A DNA stretch of 64,000 bases, from contig NZ_VOBN01000014.1 of the NCBI RefSeq assembly GCF_008370045.1, positions 62,001 through 126,000 on the forward strand. The letters are read 5' to 3'. Both the position numbers and the translations under genes were made by a program. Below are positions 16,631-25,219 of this stretch, in pieces (position 1 is the first letter of the stretch; each line of letters starts with the position of its first letter). Source of the stretch: Pseudomonas sp. ANT_J12 (GTDB lineage Bacteria; Pseudomonadota; Gammaproteobacteria; Pseudomonadales; Pseudomonadaceae). The notes under the pieces were generated by a model that saw only the letters and a program-made list of their open reading frames with translations, did not search any database and was not told the origin of the DNA.

Positions 16631-17410
16631 TCACTGTTCCTTTTGTGAATTGACGGTAGGGGAATTCAGGGCCGGGGCCGCTCGGCAGATCGCCAGAAAA
16701 TCCTCGGACTTCAGACTGGCGCCGCCAACCAGGACGCCATCGACTTGCGGCAACGCCAGAATCGAGTGCGCATTGGAAGGTTTGACCGAACCGCCATACA
16801 GGATGCGTACCTTTTGACCCTCAGCCCCGAAGCACTGGGTCAGGCATGCCCTGATGTGCGCATGCATTTCAATGATTTGTTCGGACGTTGGCATCTGGCC
16901 GGACCCGATAGCCCAAAGTGGCTCGTATCCGATCACTGCGTCGGACGCCGTCATCTCCTTGGGCACACTCCCGGCGATCTGATCGCCGCAGATGGACAGG
17001 GCATTCCCTGCAAGCCGCTGCGCGTTCGTCTCACCGATGCAGATGATTGCCAACAGACCCGCACGTCGCGCCGCTTTGGCCTTGGCGGCCACGACTGCAT
17101 CAGTCTCCCCGTGATGCTGGCGGCGGTCCGAATGCCCGACGATGACTGCGCAGGCGCCGGCATCCTTGAGCATCTCTGAGCTGAAGTCTCCAGTGAAGGG
17201 GCCCGAGATCTCAGCACTGCAATCCTCCCCACCGATCGCGATGCGTCCAGCAGCCGTCTGCACTGCGCGCGTGATCAGTGTTGCGGGCAGGCAAATCAGA
17301 ACCTCGGTCGATGGTAGTGTCGCTTTCACCGAGGCGGCCACCGCTTCGATCTCATGGAGCTGGGATGCCACGCCATTCATCTTCCAGTTTCCGGCGATCA
17401 GTGGTTGCAT
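16631..17410 (-). CDS. tpiA: Triosephosphate isomerase (divergent paralogue)
   Basis: A 259-aa TIM-barrel isomerase with GNWKMNG at the N-terminus (catalytic Lys), VIVGHSDRR (catalytic His), VIGYEPLWAIG (catalytic Glu) and LYGGSVKPSN (phosphate loop). Two positions are unusual. The normally invariant glutamate of GHSERR is an aspartate (codon GAC), and loop 6 reads AIGSGQMPT where AIGTGKxAT is usual. The enzyme interconverts DHAP and GAP, linking the aldolase to the GAP from phosphoketolase. Its stop lies 3 bases before the ATG of the phosphoketolase gene. The divergence suggests a second copy specialised to this operon rather than the housekeeping tpiA. The substituted residues may lower activity. 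Confidence 0.9.
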   Translation of the reverse strand: MQPLIAGNWKMNGVASQLHEIEAVAASVKATLPSTEVLICLPATLITRAVQTAAGRIAIGGEDCSAEISGPFTGDFSSEMLKDAGACAVIVGHSDRRQHHGETDAVVAAKAKAARRAGLLAIICIGETNAQRLAGNALSICGDQIAGSVPKEMTASDAVIGYEPLWAIGSGQMPTSEQIIEMHAHIRACLTQCFGAEGQKVRILYGGSVKPSNAHSILALPQVDGVLVGGASLKSEDFLAICRAAPALNSPTVNSQKEQ

Positions 17411-17733
17411 AGGCTGCTTCGCTCTCCCGTTCGAACCGCAAGGCTCCTCGATAAGGTTTGACGATGCGCTCCGACAGCGCTTCGTTCTGTGCGCCAGCGC
17501 ACGCTACGGTCAACTTGGTGTGAAAAGTGGAACGCAGAAAGGGTCGTATCGCTCCTTCAGGCAACCCAGAGAAAGCGCATTAGGCACTTGCGTGTGGTAG
17601 CGAACAGACCTATTCCGCATGCGTAGGTACAGTCGATTACAGGCCTCGGTTTCCGCCAACTACTGCATAAGGAGTTGAGATCATCGTCGCCGATACACAC
17701 CGGCCGCATAAGAAATACAGCGGGAGTATAAGA

Positions 17734-17820
17734 ATGAAAATCTCAAGTATCGGTCCTCATCGAATGGGGGCCAGCACGCTTAACCGTTTTGCACTTGGCG
17801 CTCGGGGATTCAGGCGTTGA
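17734..17820 (+). CDS. Putative 28-aa leader peptide overlapping the pgi start
   Basis: This short ORF begins with ATG preceded by GGGAG at a good distance, better than the site in front of pgi. It encodes 28 residues beginning MKISSIGPHRMG and ending GARGFRR. Its TGA (17818-17820) overlaps the TTG start of pgi (17817-17819), the usual arrangement for translational coupling or a regulatory leader. No attenuator hairpin is evident and the peptide is not rich in one amino acid. It could instead be a chance ORF whose strong ribosome site delivers ribosomes to pgi. Confidence 0.45.
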   Translation: MKISSIGPHRMGASTLNRFALGARGFRR

Positions 17821-19457
17821 AGGCGCTCAACGCCCGGCCCGCATGGTTAGCGCTGGCAACACACTACGCACAAATAGGCAGCACACATCTGCGTGATTTG
17901 TTTGCTGCGGACCCGGAGCGTGGCACACGCTTTGTGCTTGAGGCCGCCGGGCTTTACCTTGATTATTCAAAAAACCGCATCAGCGGCGAGACCATCGGTC
18001 TGTTAGCCTCGCTGGCACGCGACTGCGATCTTTATGAGCGTATCGCCGCAATGTTTCGCGGCGAACTGATCAACACCACCGAACAACGGGCGGTGCTGCA
18101 TACAGCCTTGCGAGCACCGGCGTGCGAGCAATTGTGGGTAGGCGGCGTTGATGTTGTAGCTCAAGTGCACTGCGTGCTGGATCGCATGTCCATTTTCAGC
18201 GAGCAGATCCGCAGCGGCACTTGGTGCGGTCATACCGGCAAGCCCATACGTCATGTCATCAATATTGGTATCGGTGGCTCCGATCTCGGCCCAGTGATGG
18301 CGTACGACGCCTTAAAACACTACAGCCAGCGCAATCTGGATATGAAGTTCGTCTCCAACGTTGATGGTACTGCGCTGGCTGAGGCCACCCATGGGTTGAA
18401 GGCGGAGCAGACGCTATTCATCATTTGCTCCAAGAGTTTTCATACGCAAGAGACGCTGACGAACGCTCTTGCTGCGCGAGCCTGGAGTCTGTCCCAGCTG
18501 GGAGACGAGGCTTCGGTGGTGCGCCATTTTGTGGCCATCTCAACCAACACCGAGGCGACCGCTGCATTCGGTATCGCGCCCGAACAGACGTTTCCTTTGT
18601 GGGATTGGGTAGGAGGTCGTTATTCGATGGCATCGGCCATAGGCCTGTCGACCATGATAGCTATCGGACCAGCTCGTTTTCGCGACATGCTTGCTGGCAT
18701 GCGAGCCATGGACGAGCATTTCCTGCACGCACCGATCGAACGGAACATGCCCGTAATGATGGGCTTGCTGGCGATATGGAATAACGACTTCCTTGGTGCC
18801 AGCACGCAAGCGATTCTGCCCTATGAACAGTACCTGTCACGCTTTCCTGCTTACCTGCAGCAGTTGACCATGGAAAGTAACGGCAAACATGTCACTTGTG
18901 ATGGAGCCGCTGTCGGTTGCGACACATCACCCGTTGTGTGGGGGGAACCGGGTACAAACGGCCAGCATTCGTTCTACCAGCTACTGCATCAAGGCACCCG
19001 ATTGGTGCCTTGTGATTTCATTGGCTTCGCTCATAGCCTTATCCCGTGTCAGGGAGACGACAGGTTTTTTGACAACCAGCATGACCTTTTGATGGCCAAC
19101 CTGATCGCAGCTTCCGAGGCACTGGCTTTTGGCAAGACGGCGAGCGAACTCTACGCCGAGGGCACAGAAGAGGCCCTAGTGCCGCACCGTGTAGTGGGAG
19201 GCAACCGGCCCAGCAATACTCTGTTGGCCATGCGACTGAGCCCGCACACACTGGGCGCACTGGTAGCGTTGTACGAACACAGCGTTTTCACGCAAGGTGT
19301 GATTTGGGATATTGATTCTTTTGACCAATGGGGCGTCGAGTTCGGCAAGGTTCTGGCTGGGCTGGTGTTGGCCGAACTGACCGAATCCGAACATGTGGCG
19401 CTAGCGCACGACAGTTCGACCAATGCATTGATAAGAAAGTATCGTCATCTTCAATGA
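17817..19457 (+). CDS. pgi: Glucose-6-phosphate isomerase
   Basis: A 546-aa protein of the usual bacterial PGI length. It contains the SIS-domain signature IGIGGSDLGP (about residue 152), KSFHTQETLTNA (about 204), the second PGI signature around GGRYSMASAIGL, the catalytic Glu in the TMESNGK segment, and QGVIWDIDSFDQWGVE near the C-terminus. It interconverts glucose-6-P and fructose-6-P, feeding the divergently transcribed phosphoketolase operon. The only possible initiator before the in-frame TAA at 17781 is TTG at 17817, with no strong ribosome site of its own, so initiation may depend on the overlapping leader ORF. The 406-bp region between tpiA and pgi holds the divergent promoters; nothing else was recognised in it. 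Confidence 0.93.
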   Translation: MKALNARPAWLALATHYAQIGSTHLRDLFAADPERGTRFVLEAAGLYLDYSKNRISGETIGLLASLARDCDLYERIAAMFRGELINTTEQRAVLHTALRAPACEQLWVGGVDVVAQVHCVLDRMSIFSEQIRSGTWCGHTGKPIRHVINIGIGGSDLGPVMAYDALKHYSQRNLDMKFVSNVDGTALAEATHGLKAEQTLFIICSKSFHTQETLTNALAARAWSLSQLGDEASVVRHFVAISTNTEATAAFGIAPEQTFPLWDWVGGRYSMASAIGLSTMIAIGPARFRDMLAGMRAMDEHFLHAPIERNMPVMMGLLAIWNNDFLGASTQAILPYEQYLSRFPAYLQQLTMESNGKHVTCDGAAVGCDTSPVVWGEPGTNGQHSFYQLLHQGTRLVPCDFIGFAHSLIPCQGDDRFFDNQHDLLMANLIAASEALAFGKTASELYAEGTEEALVPHRVVGGNRPSNTLLAMRLSPHTLGALVALYEHSVFTQGVIWDIDSFDQWGVEFGKVLAGLVLAELTESEHVALAHDSSTNALIRKYRHLQ

Positions 19458-19561
19458 TTTTTGGTTACAACCCGTGCTACAACTCTTCTAATCGAAGTGA
19501 ATCGAATGAAACTAGACCTCTGCAACCACTAAAAATTTCTGTAAGCCTCGTCCGATCCTGG

Positions 19562-20512
19562 TTACCTCAGCACTTCTGGTTTTGGTGCTGCAACCTGAAC
19601 AGCTAGCTCCCCAAACGATGAGCTGGCATCTACATATCGCATCGCCGACTTCACATCCTTCCAGCCCACATAACTCATCAAACTCTTAATGTCCCAGCCA
19701 TTCGCCGATGCCCAGGTCGCGAATCCGCGGCGCATGGAGTGACTGCTGTAGAGATCAGCCGAGACGCCAGCCTGCTCGAAGATGCGGCGAAGCAGTGGTA
19801 TCAGGCTATTAGAGTTGATACCGCCGTCAGCAAGGTTTCCCCAACGATCGACCTTCCTGAATACAGGCCCGCGCGAAATGCCGGCGACGGTGATCCAGTT
19901 GATGTAAGCCTGAACGGGGCAGAGCTTCTTGAGCGCGGGGGTGTGGAATGTCGTCCCCAGGTGTTGTCGATCGCCTTTCGTATGCGGCAGGTAGAAAGTG
20001 ATCCCTATCCCTGACTCGGCTTGGGTGTGTTCGACCTGAAGACGTGCCAGTTCATCACCCCGGAAACCCCTCCAGAACCCGATCAGCACCAAAGCAATGT
20101 CTCGCCGATGTCTGATCATACTTACAAATTGGCCGCGCTCAGCCGCGAGAGCTGCCTCTCGCTCAAGCCAGCTCACCGCTTGCTCCAGGTGGAATAGAAG
20201 GAGAGGGGCTGCCTGTTTTTCTTGGGTCGGATGCAATGTCCGGATGCCCTTGATCATTTGCTTAACAGTCGGCGTTTTTGTGGGATCAGGGAATCCCTGC
20301 GTGATGTGCCACTGAGCCAATGCGGCCAAGCGCTGCTTCAGCGTGTTGATGGCGTGCTTATCCGCATACTCGGCGAGGTAACGCACGATGCCATCCCCAG
20401 TGGCAGGCAGGAACCCACCCCAGGTCACTTCGAAGTGCTCCACCGCGGCACGATAGCTTAGCCGGGTGTTTTCCCGGGTGCCGGCCTGCAGATAACGATC
20501 AACTTTGTTCAT
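19562..20512 (-). CDS. Tyrosine recombinase/integrase
   Basis: A 316-aa site-specific recombinase with an N-terminal SAM-like core-binding domain (about residues 1-105) and a C-terminal catalytic domain. The catalytic set can be traced: Arg in GFWRGFRGDELARL (about 173), SHSMRRGF (His and second Arg, about 256), GW(K) (about 282) and the nucleophile Tyr in SAMRYVDA (about 291). It is preceded by AAGGG. It lies immediately downstream of, and convergent to, pgi and divergent from kfrA, and it marks the left edge of the accessory region. No att repeats or tRNA were found next to it. Confidence 0.9.
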   Translation of the reverse strand: MNKVDRYLQAGTRENTRLSYRAAVEHFEVTWGGFLPATGDGIVRYLAEYADKHAINTLKQRLAALAQWHITQGFPDPTKTPTVKQMIKGIRTLHPTQEKQAAPLLLFHLEQAVSWLEREAALAAERGQFVSMIRHRRDIALVLIGFWRGFRGDELARLQVEHTQAESGIGITFYLPHTKGDRQHLGTTFHTPALKKLCPVQAYINWITVAGISRGPVFRKVDRWGNLADGGINSNSLIPLLRRIFEQAGVSADLYSSHSMRRGFATWASANGWDIKSLMSYVGWKDVKSAMRYVDASSSFGELAVQVAAPKPEVLR

Positions 20513-20629
20513 CTCGACCCTTCTACGCGAAACGTACCTTTCCCGGCGTCGAAAAAGGCCAAAACCAGTTATATGATGCGATAACGCTCGATTATTTTAT
20601 CAAAGAAAAGCTCTCATGCTGTACTTTTT

Positions 20630-20647
20630 ATAGCTGTAAAGTGCTAT
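20630..20647. promoter_or_regulatory. Inverted repeat between the integrase and kfrA, possible KfrA operator
   Basis: In the AT-rich divergent region, ATAGC and GCTAT face each other across 8 bases, followed by a GTATATAC palindrome at about 20647-20656. KfrA proteins of plasmids repress their own promoter by binding such repeats. This is a position-based guess. Confidence 0.3.
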
Positions 20648-20693
20648 GTATATACGTGGTATGTAAAACAGTACGAAATCGTAGGAGAGGAAA

Positions 20694-21701
20694 ATGGCAC
20701 GCGGCGGAATTAACAAGGCGACTGTCCTGGAGGCTAGGAGAGCGCTGCTCGCCCGCGGCGAGAATCCGAGCATCGACGCCGTGCGCATTGAACTGGGTAA
20801 TACCGGCTCAAAGACGACCATTCACCGTTATTTGAAGGAGATTGAAGATTTTGATCCGCGGCCTCGGGCATCCACGGAGCGATTAAGTGACGAGCTGACT
20901 GAGCTTGTGGCCGGCTTGTTGGCGCGAATGACGGAGGAGGGGGGTGAAGCTATTGCACACGCCCAAGGCGTTTTTGACGAACAGCGCGTTGCCTTGGAAA
21001 AAAAGTACGAAGCTCTCAATGCAGAGTTCACCTTCTTGCAGCGCCAGTTTGATAGCCAGAAGGCGGCATTTGAGGCTCAAACGGAAGAGTTGCTGATCTG
21101 CCAGACCGGCCTTCAAACTGAAATCACCCGCAATGCGCGCCTGAGCCAAAATCGCAGTGATCTCGAACTGCGCGTGCAGGAGAAGGATGAGCAGATCCGC
21201 TCCCTGGAAGAAAAGCACCTGCATTCACGCGATGCGCTGGAACATTACCGCAACGCGGTCAAGGAGCAGCGGGAGCAGGAACAACAGCGCCACGAAGGGC
21301 AGGTGCAGCAAGTTCAGGTTGAGCTGCGCCAACTCCAGCAGACGTTGATGATCAAGCAGGACGAACTGACTCGACTCAACAGAGATAACGAGCGCCTGCT
21401 GAGTGAGGCTCGGCAGCAGGCCAAAGCGGCGGCGACACATGAAGATGCGACGCTTCGGTTGACCGGTGAGATTGCTGCCATGAAGACAGCAGTTGCCAAG
21501 GCAGACGGGGCGAAAGAAGCGCTTCAGGAACAGCTTGGTATGTCACGCGCCGAATCCAAGCGACTGGAGGACGGCCTGGCGCAGGCAAGCGCGCAATTGG
21601 CCGAAGCCAAGAGGTTGTCGTTGCACTATTCAGCGGAGCTCACTCAGCTACGACAAGCCGCGGGTCACCCTGATATCGAAAATGAAAGCTCCACTAAATA
21701 A
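20694..21701 (+). CDS. KfrA-like DNA-binding coiled-coil protein
   Basis: A 335-aa protein whose first 110 residues match the KfrA N-terminal DNA-binding domain (MARGGINKATVLEARRALLA, then GSKTTIHRYLKEIE). Residues about 90-320 are a long Gln/Glu/Ala/Leu-rich coiled coil. KfrA proteins are autorepressors that form alpha-helical, partition-associated assemblies on plasmids, and chromosomal copies sit beside integrases in Pseudomonas islands. GGAGAGG lies just before the ATG. It is divergent from the integrase across 181 bp. Its role here may be maintenance or regulation of the element. Confidence 0.88.
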   Translation: MARGGINKATVLEARRALLARGENPSIDAVRIELGNTGSKTTIHRYLKEIEDFDPRPRASTERLSDELTELVAGLLARMTEEGGEAIAHAQGVFDEQRVALEKKYEALNAEFTFLQRQFDSQKAAFEAQTEELLICQTGLQTEITRNARLSQNRSDLELRVQEKDEQIRSLEEKHLHSRDALEHYRNAVKEQREQEQQRHEGQVQQVQVELRQLQQTLMIKQDELTRLNRDNERLLSEARQQAKAAATHEDATLRLTGEIAAMKTAVAKADGAKEALQEQLGMSRAESKRLEDGLAQASAQLAEAKRLSLHYSAELTQLRQAAGHPDIENESSTK

Positions 21702-21807
21702 AACCCAAGGAGAGTTAGATTGAACAAATTTAACGCGGCGTGCAGCGGTTCTGATGCAAGTACTCTTGGCCTGAAACATGCGCATGAGCGCCTGATGTAA
21801 CCGCCAC

Positions 21808-21940
21808 TGCATTTTTGACCCAGGTGCCGACGCTATTCTGACCCAACCCAGAAGTCTAAAAGCGAAATTCAACAACGAGTCCGGTGTTCGAAACTGGGTC
21901 AATGAAATTCCGGCATGTGGGTGAAAAATGCGTCGGCGCC
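21808..21940. repeat. Imperfect inverted repeats, possible solo IS21-type ends
   Basis: TGCATTTTTGACCCAGGTGC at 21808 continues with CGACGC. Near 21919 the opposite strand has the related GCGCCGACGCATTTTTCACC, so the two face each other across about 80 bp. Internal TGACCCA/TGGGTCA copies occur at 21838 and 21893. Multiple short terminal repeats of this kind are typical of IS21-family ends, but no istA or istB is present. The 360-bp gap after kfrA holds no gene. The C-terminus expected for the neighbouring recombinase is missing here, which fits a past insertion and deletion. Confidence 0.35.
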
Positions 21941-22060
21941 AACAGTAGGGCCCCGGACAGCGGACTCAAGTAGCGACGGCAATTGGCACCAAATGATGAA
22001 TGTTGAAATCCGGCCGCATAGACACCTGACGCCTCAGCAGTCTGAGCAGGGGGCTCTTGA

Positions 22061-23044
22061 TTACTGCATGACAGACGGGCGGGGCCGGTTCAGCTGTCGG
22101 CGCACCTTGCTGTGGGACGCGTTGGTGAATCTGGCATTGGATGAAGAGCGTTTGCCACCGCGACTCTTGGCAGCTTTGTTGCCTTTACCGACGACGTGGA
22201 ACCACCAGTTGCCCGTTGTATCCCGCCGCAAATCTTCCATTGTTGGCCGCCAGTTGTCACGGCCGACCAGATCAGACACTCGGAGGTACATAGCAAAGAG
22301 CGTCGCCACGACAAACAGCGTGCGCTCATGGGCTGGATCATCGTCAGCCATCTGTTCCGCAGTATCAATCACGAAACTCCATTGCAACTCGGTCAAGGAC
22401 CGAGACGCCACGTCCAGTGTGTTTCGCTGCTTGTAGATCGACTTCTGCTTGATGGCGCGGAACGGATTCGCTTCCGTAAGGCCTTCATCCATCGCGTGCT
22501 GAAAGAAGCTACCGCAGGCAGCGAAGACCTGAGCCACAGATCCCTGGGCCATATGGTAAGTACGGGTGGAGAGATCGCTCATCGCTTCAGACGCCAGCTT
22601 GCGCTCACGTTTAGAAACGGTGCAACTGAATGGGCGCCAGTCAGGATTCACGACGTACTCATCTGACTCAAGCCGTTTTCGCCCACCGATGCGTTTGAAC
22701 CGAGATTTGATCATGGGGCCGACCCACGCGGGCGGGTTAAGACAGAATTCCATGAATTGCTCTGCATCGGAGCGACGCAGGCCCAGGAGCGGTTTGCGAG
22801 CGATAATCAGCGCCCAGAGCAGCAAGCGTTCGACGTGTGTTCTGAAGGAGTTGAAGGTCGACTGGTTACCGGCGTACGACTTCAAGAAACTCCGCACAAT
22901 CAAGTAGCTGTCAACGGCACGGAAGCTGACGTCGAATCTGTTGAGATATCGCTGGACACTGGACCGCTCGTGGCTTAATTGGAGAAAGTTGAGTTCGTGG
23001 AAACATTCGAAGGTATCGAATATCGGCTGAGGTATATGTGGCAT
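22061..23044 (-). pseudogene. Truncated tyrosine recombinase
   Basis: From ATG 23044 (a longer frame starts at 23137) this encodes about 327 aa: a SAM-like N-terminal domain and the first half of a recombinase catalytic domain. The first catalytic Arg occurs in FAMYLRVSDLVG and the strand-turn WWFHVVGKGNKAAK is present. After that point the frame turns to unrelated sequence. A -1/+1 frame shows only VAVANAL before a stop. The HxxR and Tyr motifs are absent, so the protein cannot be an active recombinase. It shares overall architecture with the recombinase-like gene at 29965. Confidence 0.7.
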
Positions 23045-23100
23045 GACTGCACCATGCAATACTGGAATGGCGTTAGCCTGAACGCCTCTAAGGCGAATTC

Positions 23101-23136
23101 TGCAATATCCGGGGCTGACAGTTATCGGATATTGCA
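23101..23136. repeat. 11-bp perfect inverted repeat, possible recombination or regulatory site
   Basis: TGCAATATCCG and CGGATATTGCA face each other across 14 bases, just upstream of the truncated recombinase. Location and form would suit a recombinase binding site or a small operator. No T-run follows, so a terminator is unlikely. Confidence 0.4.
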
Positions 23137-23571
23137 TTCCAGCCTTTTGGTGTTGCCGTGCAGCACAATGGCAGTAAGCGCTTGTTGATCAACCTAACGT
23201 CATCACCAGCATGCCAAGGCTTCTGGGAGAGGACGGTCTAGGGCAGCTCTGCAATAGTACAGCTAAGCTGACAGAAATGTTTTATTTCATGAAACGCATC
23301 AATGAAAATGGCATGGGCTGATACACGTGACTAGTTTATGCCGACCTGGTGCAATCTGCGCTGTCAGAGGACTATCAGACGATTTGAGCGAGTGACACAC
23401 ACTGTGGGCCGGGCTAGTGAATGCATACTGGGCGTGTAGTGCGCCGGTGCTGAAGGGTCAGCTCTAAGCGCTGTCTAGATTTAAGCCATTTCCCATTGGA
23501 ATGGTAAACTCCCGTGCAGTGAAGTGTAAGATCTATTGGACATGTATTTGTGCACCGAAGGGGAGGCATTT

Positions 23572-24150
23572 GTGTCCGTTGCGTACGTCATCTCACAGAG
23601 AGTCAAACGCCTGAAGAAAGGGCAGCCCTTCGTCGGCACGAAGTTGGCCTCAGTCGGCTCTCGCTCTGCGGTCAATAAAGCACTTTCCAAACTGGTACTC
23701 GCAGGATTACTAGAACGCGTGGCCCGAGGCGTATACATGCGCCCCAAGTTAAACAGCTACATCGGTCCAGTACGTCCGAGCCCACTCACGGTTATGAAGG
23801 TAATCACCACCGCTAACGGTGAGACGATACAGGTACATGGAGCGGAGGCAGTCCGCAGATTGGGCCTCAGCACACAAATGCAGGTGCTACCAACTTATTA
23901 TACAAGCGGCTCTTCGCGCGAAATCAAAATCGGGGTTGCCTTGGTGCGTCTCAAGCATGTATCTAAAGACCGCCTTCAGCATGCCGGTACGAATCTAGGA
24001 TTAGTACTCACGGCACTCCACTACGTGGGAAAGCGGGGGATGTCCAAGGAGATTCTGTCAAAAATTACTGATACGCTGAGCAATGAAGAATTTCGCAAGC
24101 TTTTAGATTGCAAAATGCCGAAATGGATGCGGTCCTGTCTTACCTCATGA
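23572..24150 (+). CDS. DUF6088/AbiEi-type antitoxin-like protein, orphan
   Basis: A 192-aa protein beginning (GTG)SVAYVISQRVKRLKKGQPF, with GSRSAVNKALSKLVLAGLLE and RGVYMRPK. This is the winged-helix N-terminal part typical of DUF6088/AbiEi antitoxins. The GTG at 23572 was chosen because GGGGAGG lies 5 bases upstream and the family starts this way; a TTG/ATG frame 12 codons longer exists. AbiEi represses its operon and neutralises a nucleotidyltransferase toxin (AbiEii). No such toxin gene lies downstream, only 272 bp without a gene. It is therefore an orphan regulator or a solitary remnant. Confidence 0.75.
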   Translation: MSVAYVISQRVKRLKKGQPFVGTKLASVGSRSAVNKALSKLVLAGLLERVARGVYMRPKLNSYIGPVRPSPLTVMKVITTANGETIQVHGAEAVRRLGLSTQMQVLPTYYTSGSSREIKIGVALVRLKHVSKDRLQHAGTNLGLVLTALHYVGKRGMSKEILSKITDTLSNEEFRKLLDCKMPKWMRSCLTS

Positions 24151-24422
24151 CCTATCAGTTGGAGCTAGCGCGATGGCAAGGAATTATGGCTGCGTTGGTC
24201 AGCGGCTGCGCCCGTCATTAGCCACCCAATCGTGGCTATGCTTTCAAAAACTGACATGAACGCACACATACCGTTCGCCCGTTGCGACCTAGAGCTTTCG
24301 CAAGGATGAGGACCAGGCTTGAATTAAGCTGATCGGTGTGCATAGGCGCGGGGGTACGGTGGAGCTTGCATATTATATCAACCTTCACTCCGAACTTTTG
24401 CTGAAGCTGCTGGGAGATCGAA

Positions 24423-24650
24423 ATGACCATGCCGGAAGAGCGCACTCGCGCGGTGATTCAGACTCGAGAATTCTTAGTTGAGCTATACAGCGATAAATCT
24501 CTTCCCGAAAAAATTCGGCGCGATGCCAAATATCTTTTACGACATTACCCGAGCAAAGCTGACATGGTGCTAGCAGCCCGACTCGAGGAGCAACCCGCTT
24601 TGTTAACAGAGCTCATCGGGCCCGTTTTCAGCTTACCAGGCGATGATTGA
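24423..24650 (+). CDS. BPSL0761-family small protein
   Basis: A 75-aa protein opening MTMPEERTRAVIQTREFL, with RRDAKYLLRHYPSK in the middle. This pattern is shared by the BPSL0761 family, common in proteobacterial islands and prophages and of unknown function. GGGAG precedes the ATG. No membrane segment or known catalytic motif is seen. It converges on the gene at 24679-25143 with 28 bases between the two ends. Confidence 0.7.
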   Translation: MTMPEERTRAVIQTREFLVELYSDKSLPEKIRRDAKYLLRHYPSKADMVLAARLEEQPALLTELIGPVFSLPGDD

Positions 24651-24678
24651 AGCAACGTTTTCTCGCCTGCGCTCTGTT

Positions 24679-25143
24679 TTATCGGGTGTGACGAAGATCG
24701 GTCTCTGCACAGAACAAGACACGGATAGCAGGGAGTGTGAGATCGAGATCGTCCCTCAACGAATAGGTAGAGCCGCTGGTCACCTTGAATACTAGGAAAT
24801 GGGTGCCATCCGTTGGAGCTTCTACGAGCGAGACCTGTTGCAGCGGCTCCATTAACCATCTGGCTTGACCATTCATATATGGCGGGGTTACCAACTGCAC
24901 CTGCTCGATCCACGTTCGGGTCGACTGGTAATCGACGTACTGCTTAAGCTCTTGGGCGTGATATAGCATCAGCATGGTGGCATTTAATTCCCGCCCATGG
25001 CGGCGTACCACCTGCAGGTAGAACCAAGGCAAGATCAACTCCTGCTCGACGCAGCTCCATAATTGCTGGTTGGGAGCGGAGCACAGCTCATCGGGCAGCT
25101 CCAATCCGATTTCTGTATGACGGTAAGTAGTGAACATAGCCAC
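24679..25143 (-). CDS. Hypothetical protein (154 aa)
   Basis: I do not recognise this protein. It begins MAMFTTYRHTEIGLELPDEL and has mixed alpha/beta character without TM segments or a signal peptide. Codon use looks bacterial and coherent through its length. It is divergent from the XRE regulator at 25220 across 76 bp containing a perfect 7-bp inverted repeat, so it is probably under that regulator's control. It could be an accessory-element cargo gene; nothing supports a specific role. Confidence 0.6.
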   Translation of the reverse strand: MAMFTTYRHTEIGLELPDELCSAPNQQLWSCVEQELILPWFYLQVVRRHGRELNATMLMLYHAQELKQYVDYQSTRTWIEQVQLVTPPYMNGQARWLMEPLQQVSLVEAPTDGTHFLVFKVTSGSTYSLRDDLDLTLPAIRVLFCAETDLRHTR

Positions 25144-25156
25144 CTCAAAATGAACA

Positions 25157-25177
25157 CTATAGATTGTAGCTCTATAG
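25157..25177. promoter_or_regulatory. Likely XRE operator in the divergent promoter
   Basis: CTATAGA and TCTATAG form a perfect inverted repeat with a 7-base spacer (TTGTAGC), centred between the starts of the divergent genes at 25143 and 25220. A dyad of this size is what an XRE dimer would bind. The link is by position. Confidence 0.5.
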
Positions 25178-25219
25178 GTTTCGAGAGCGCTTCATCGTTC
25201 CTTTTGCGGAATCGGCAAA

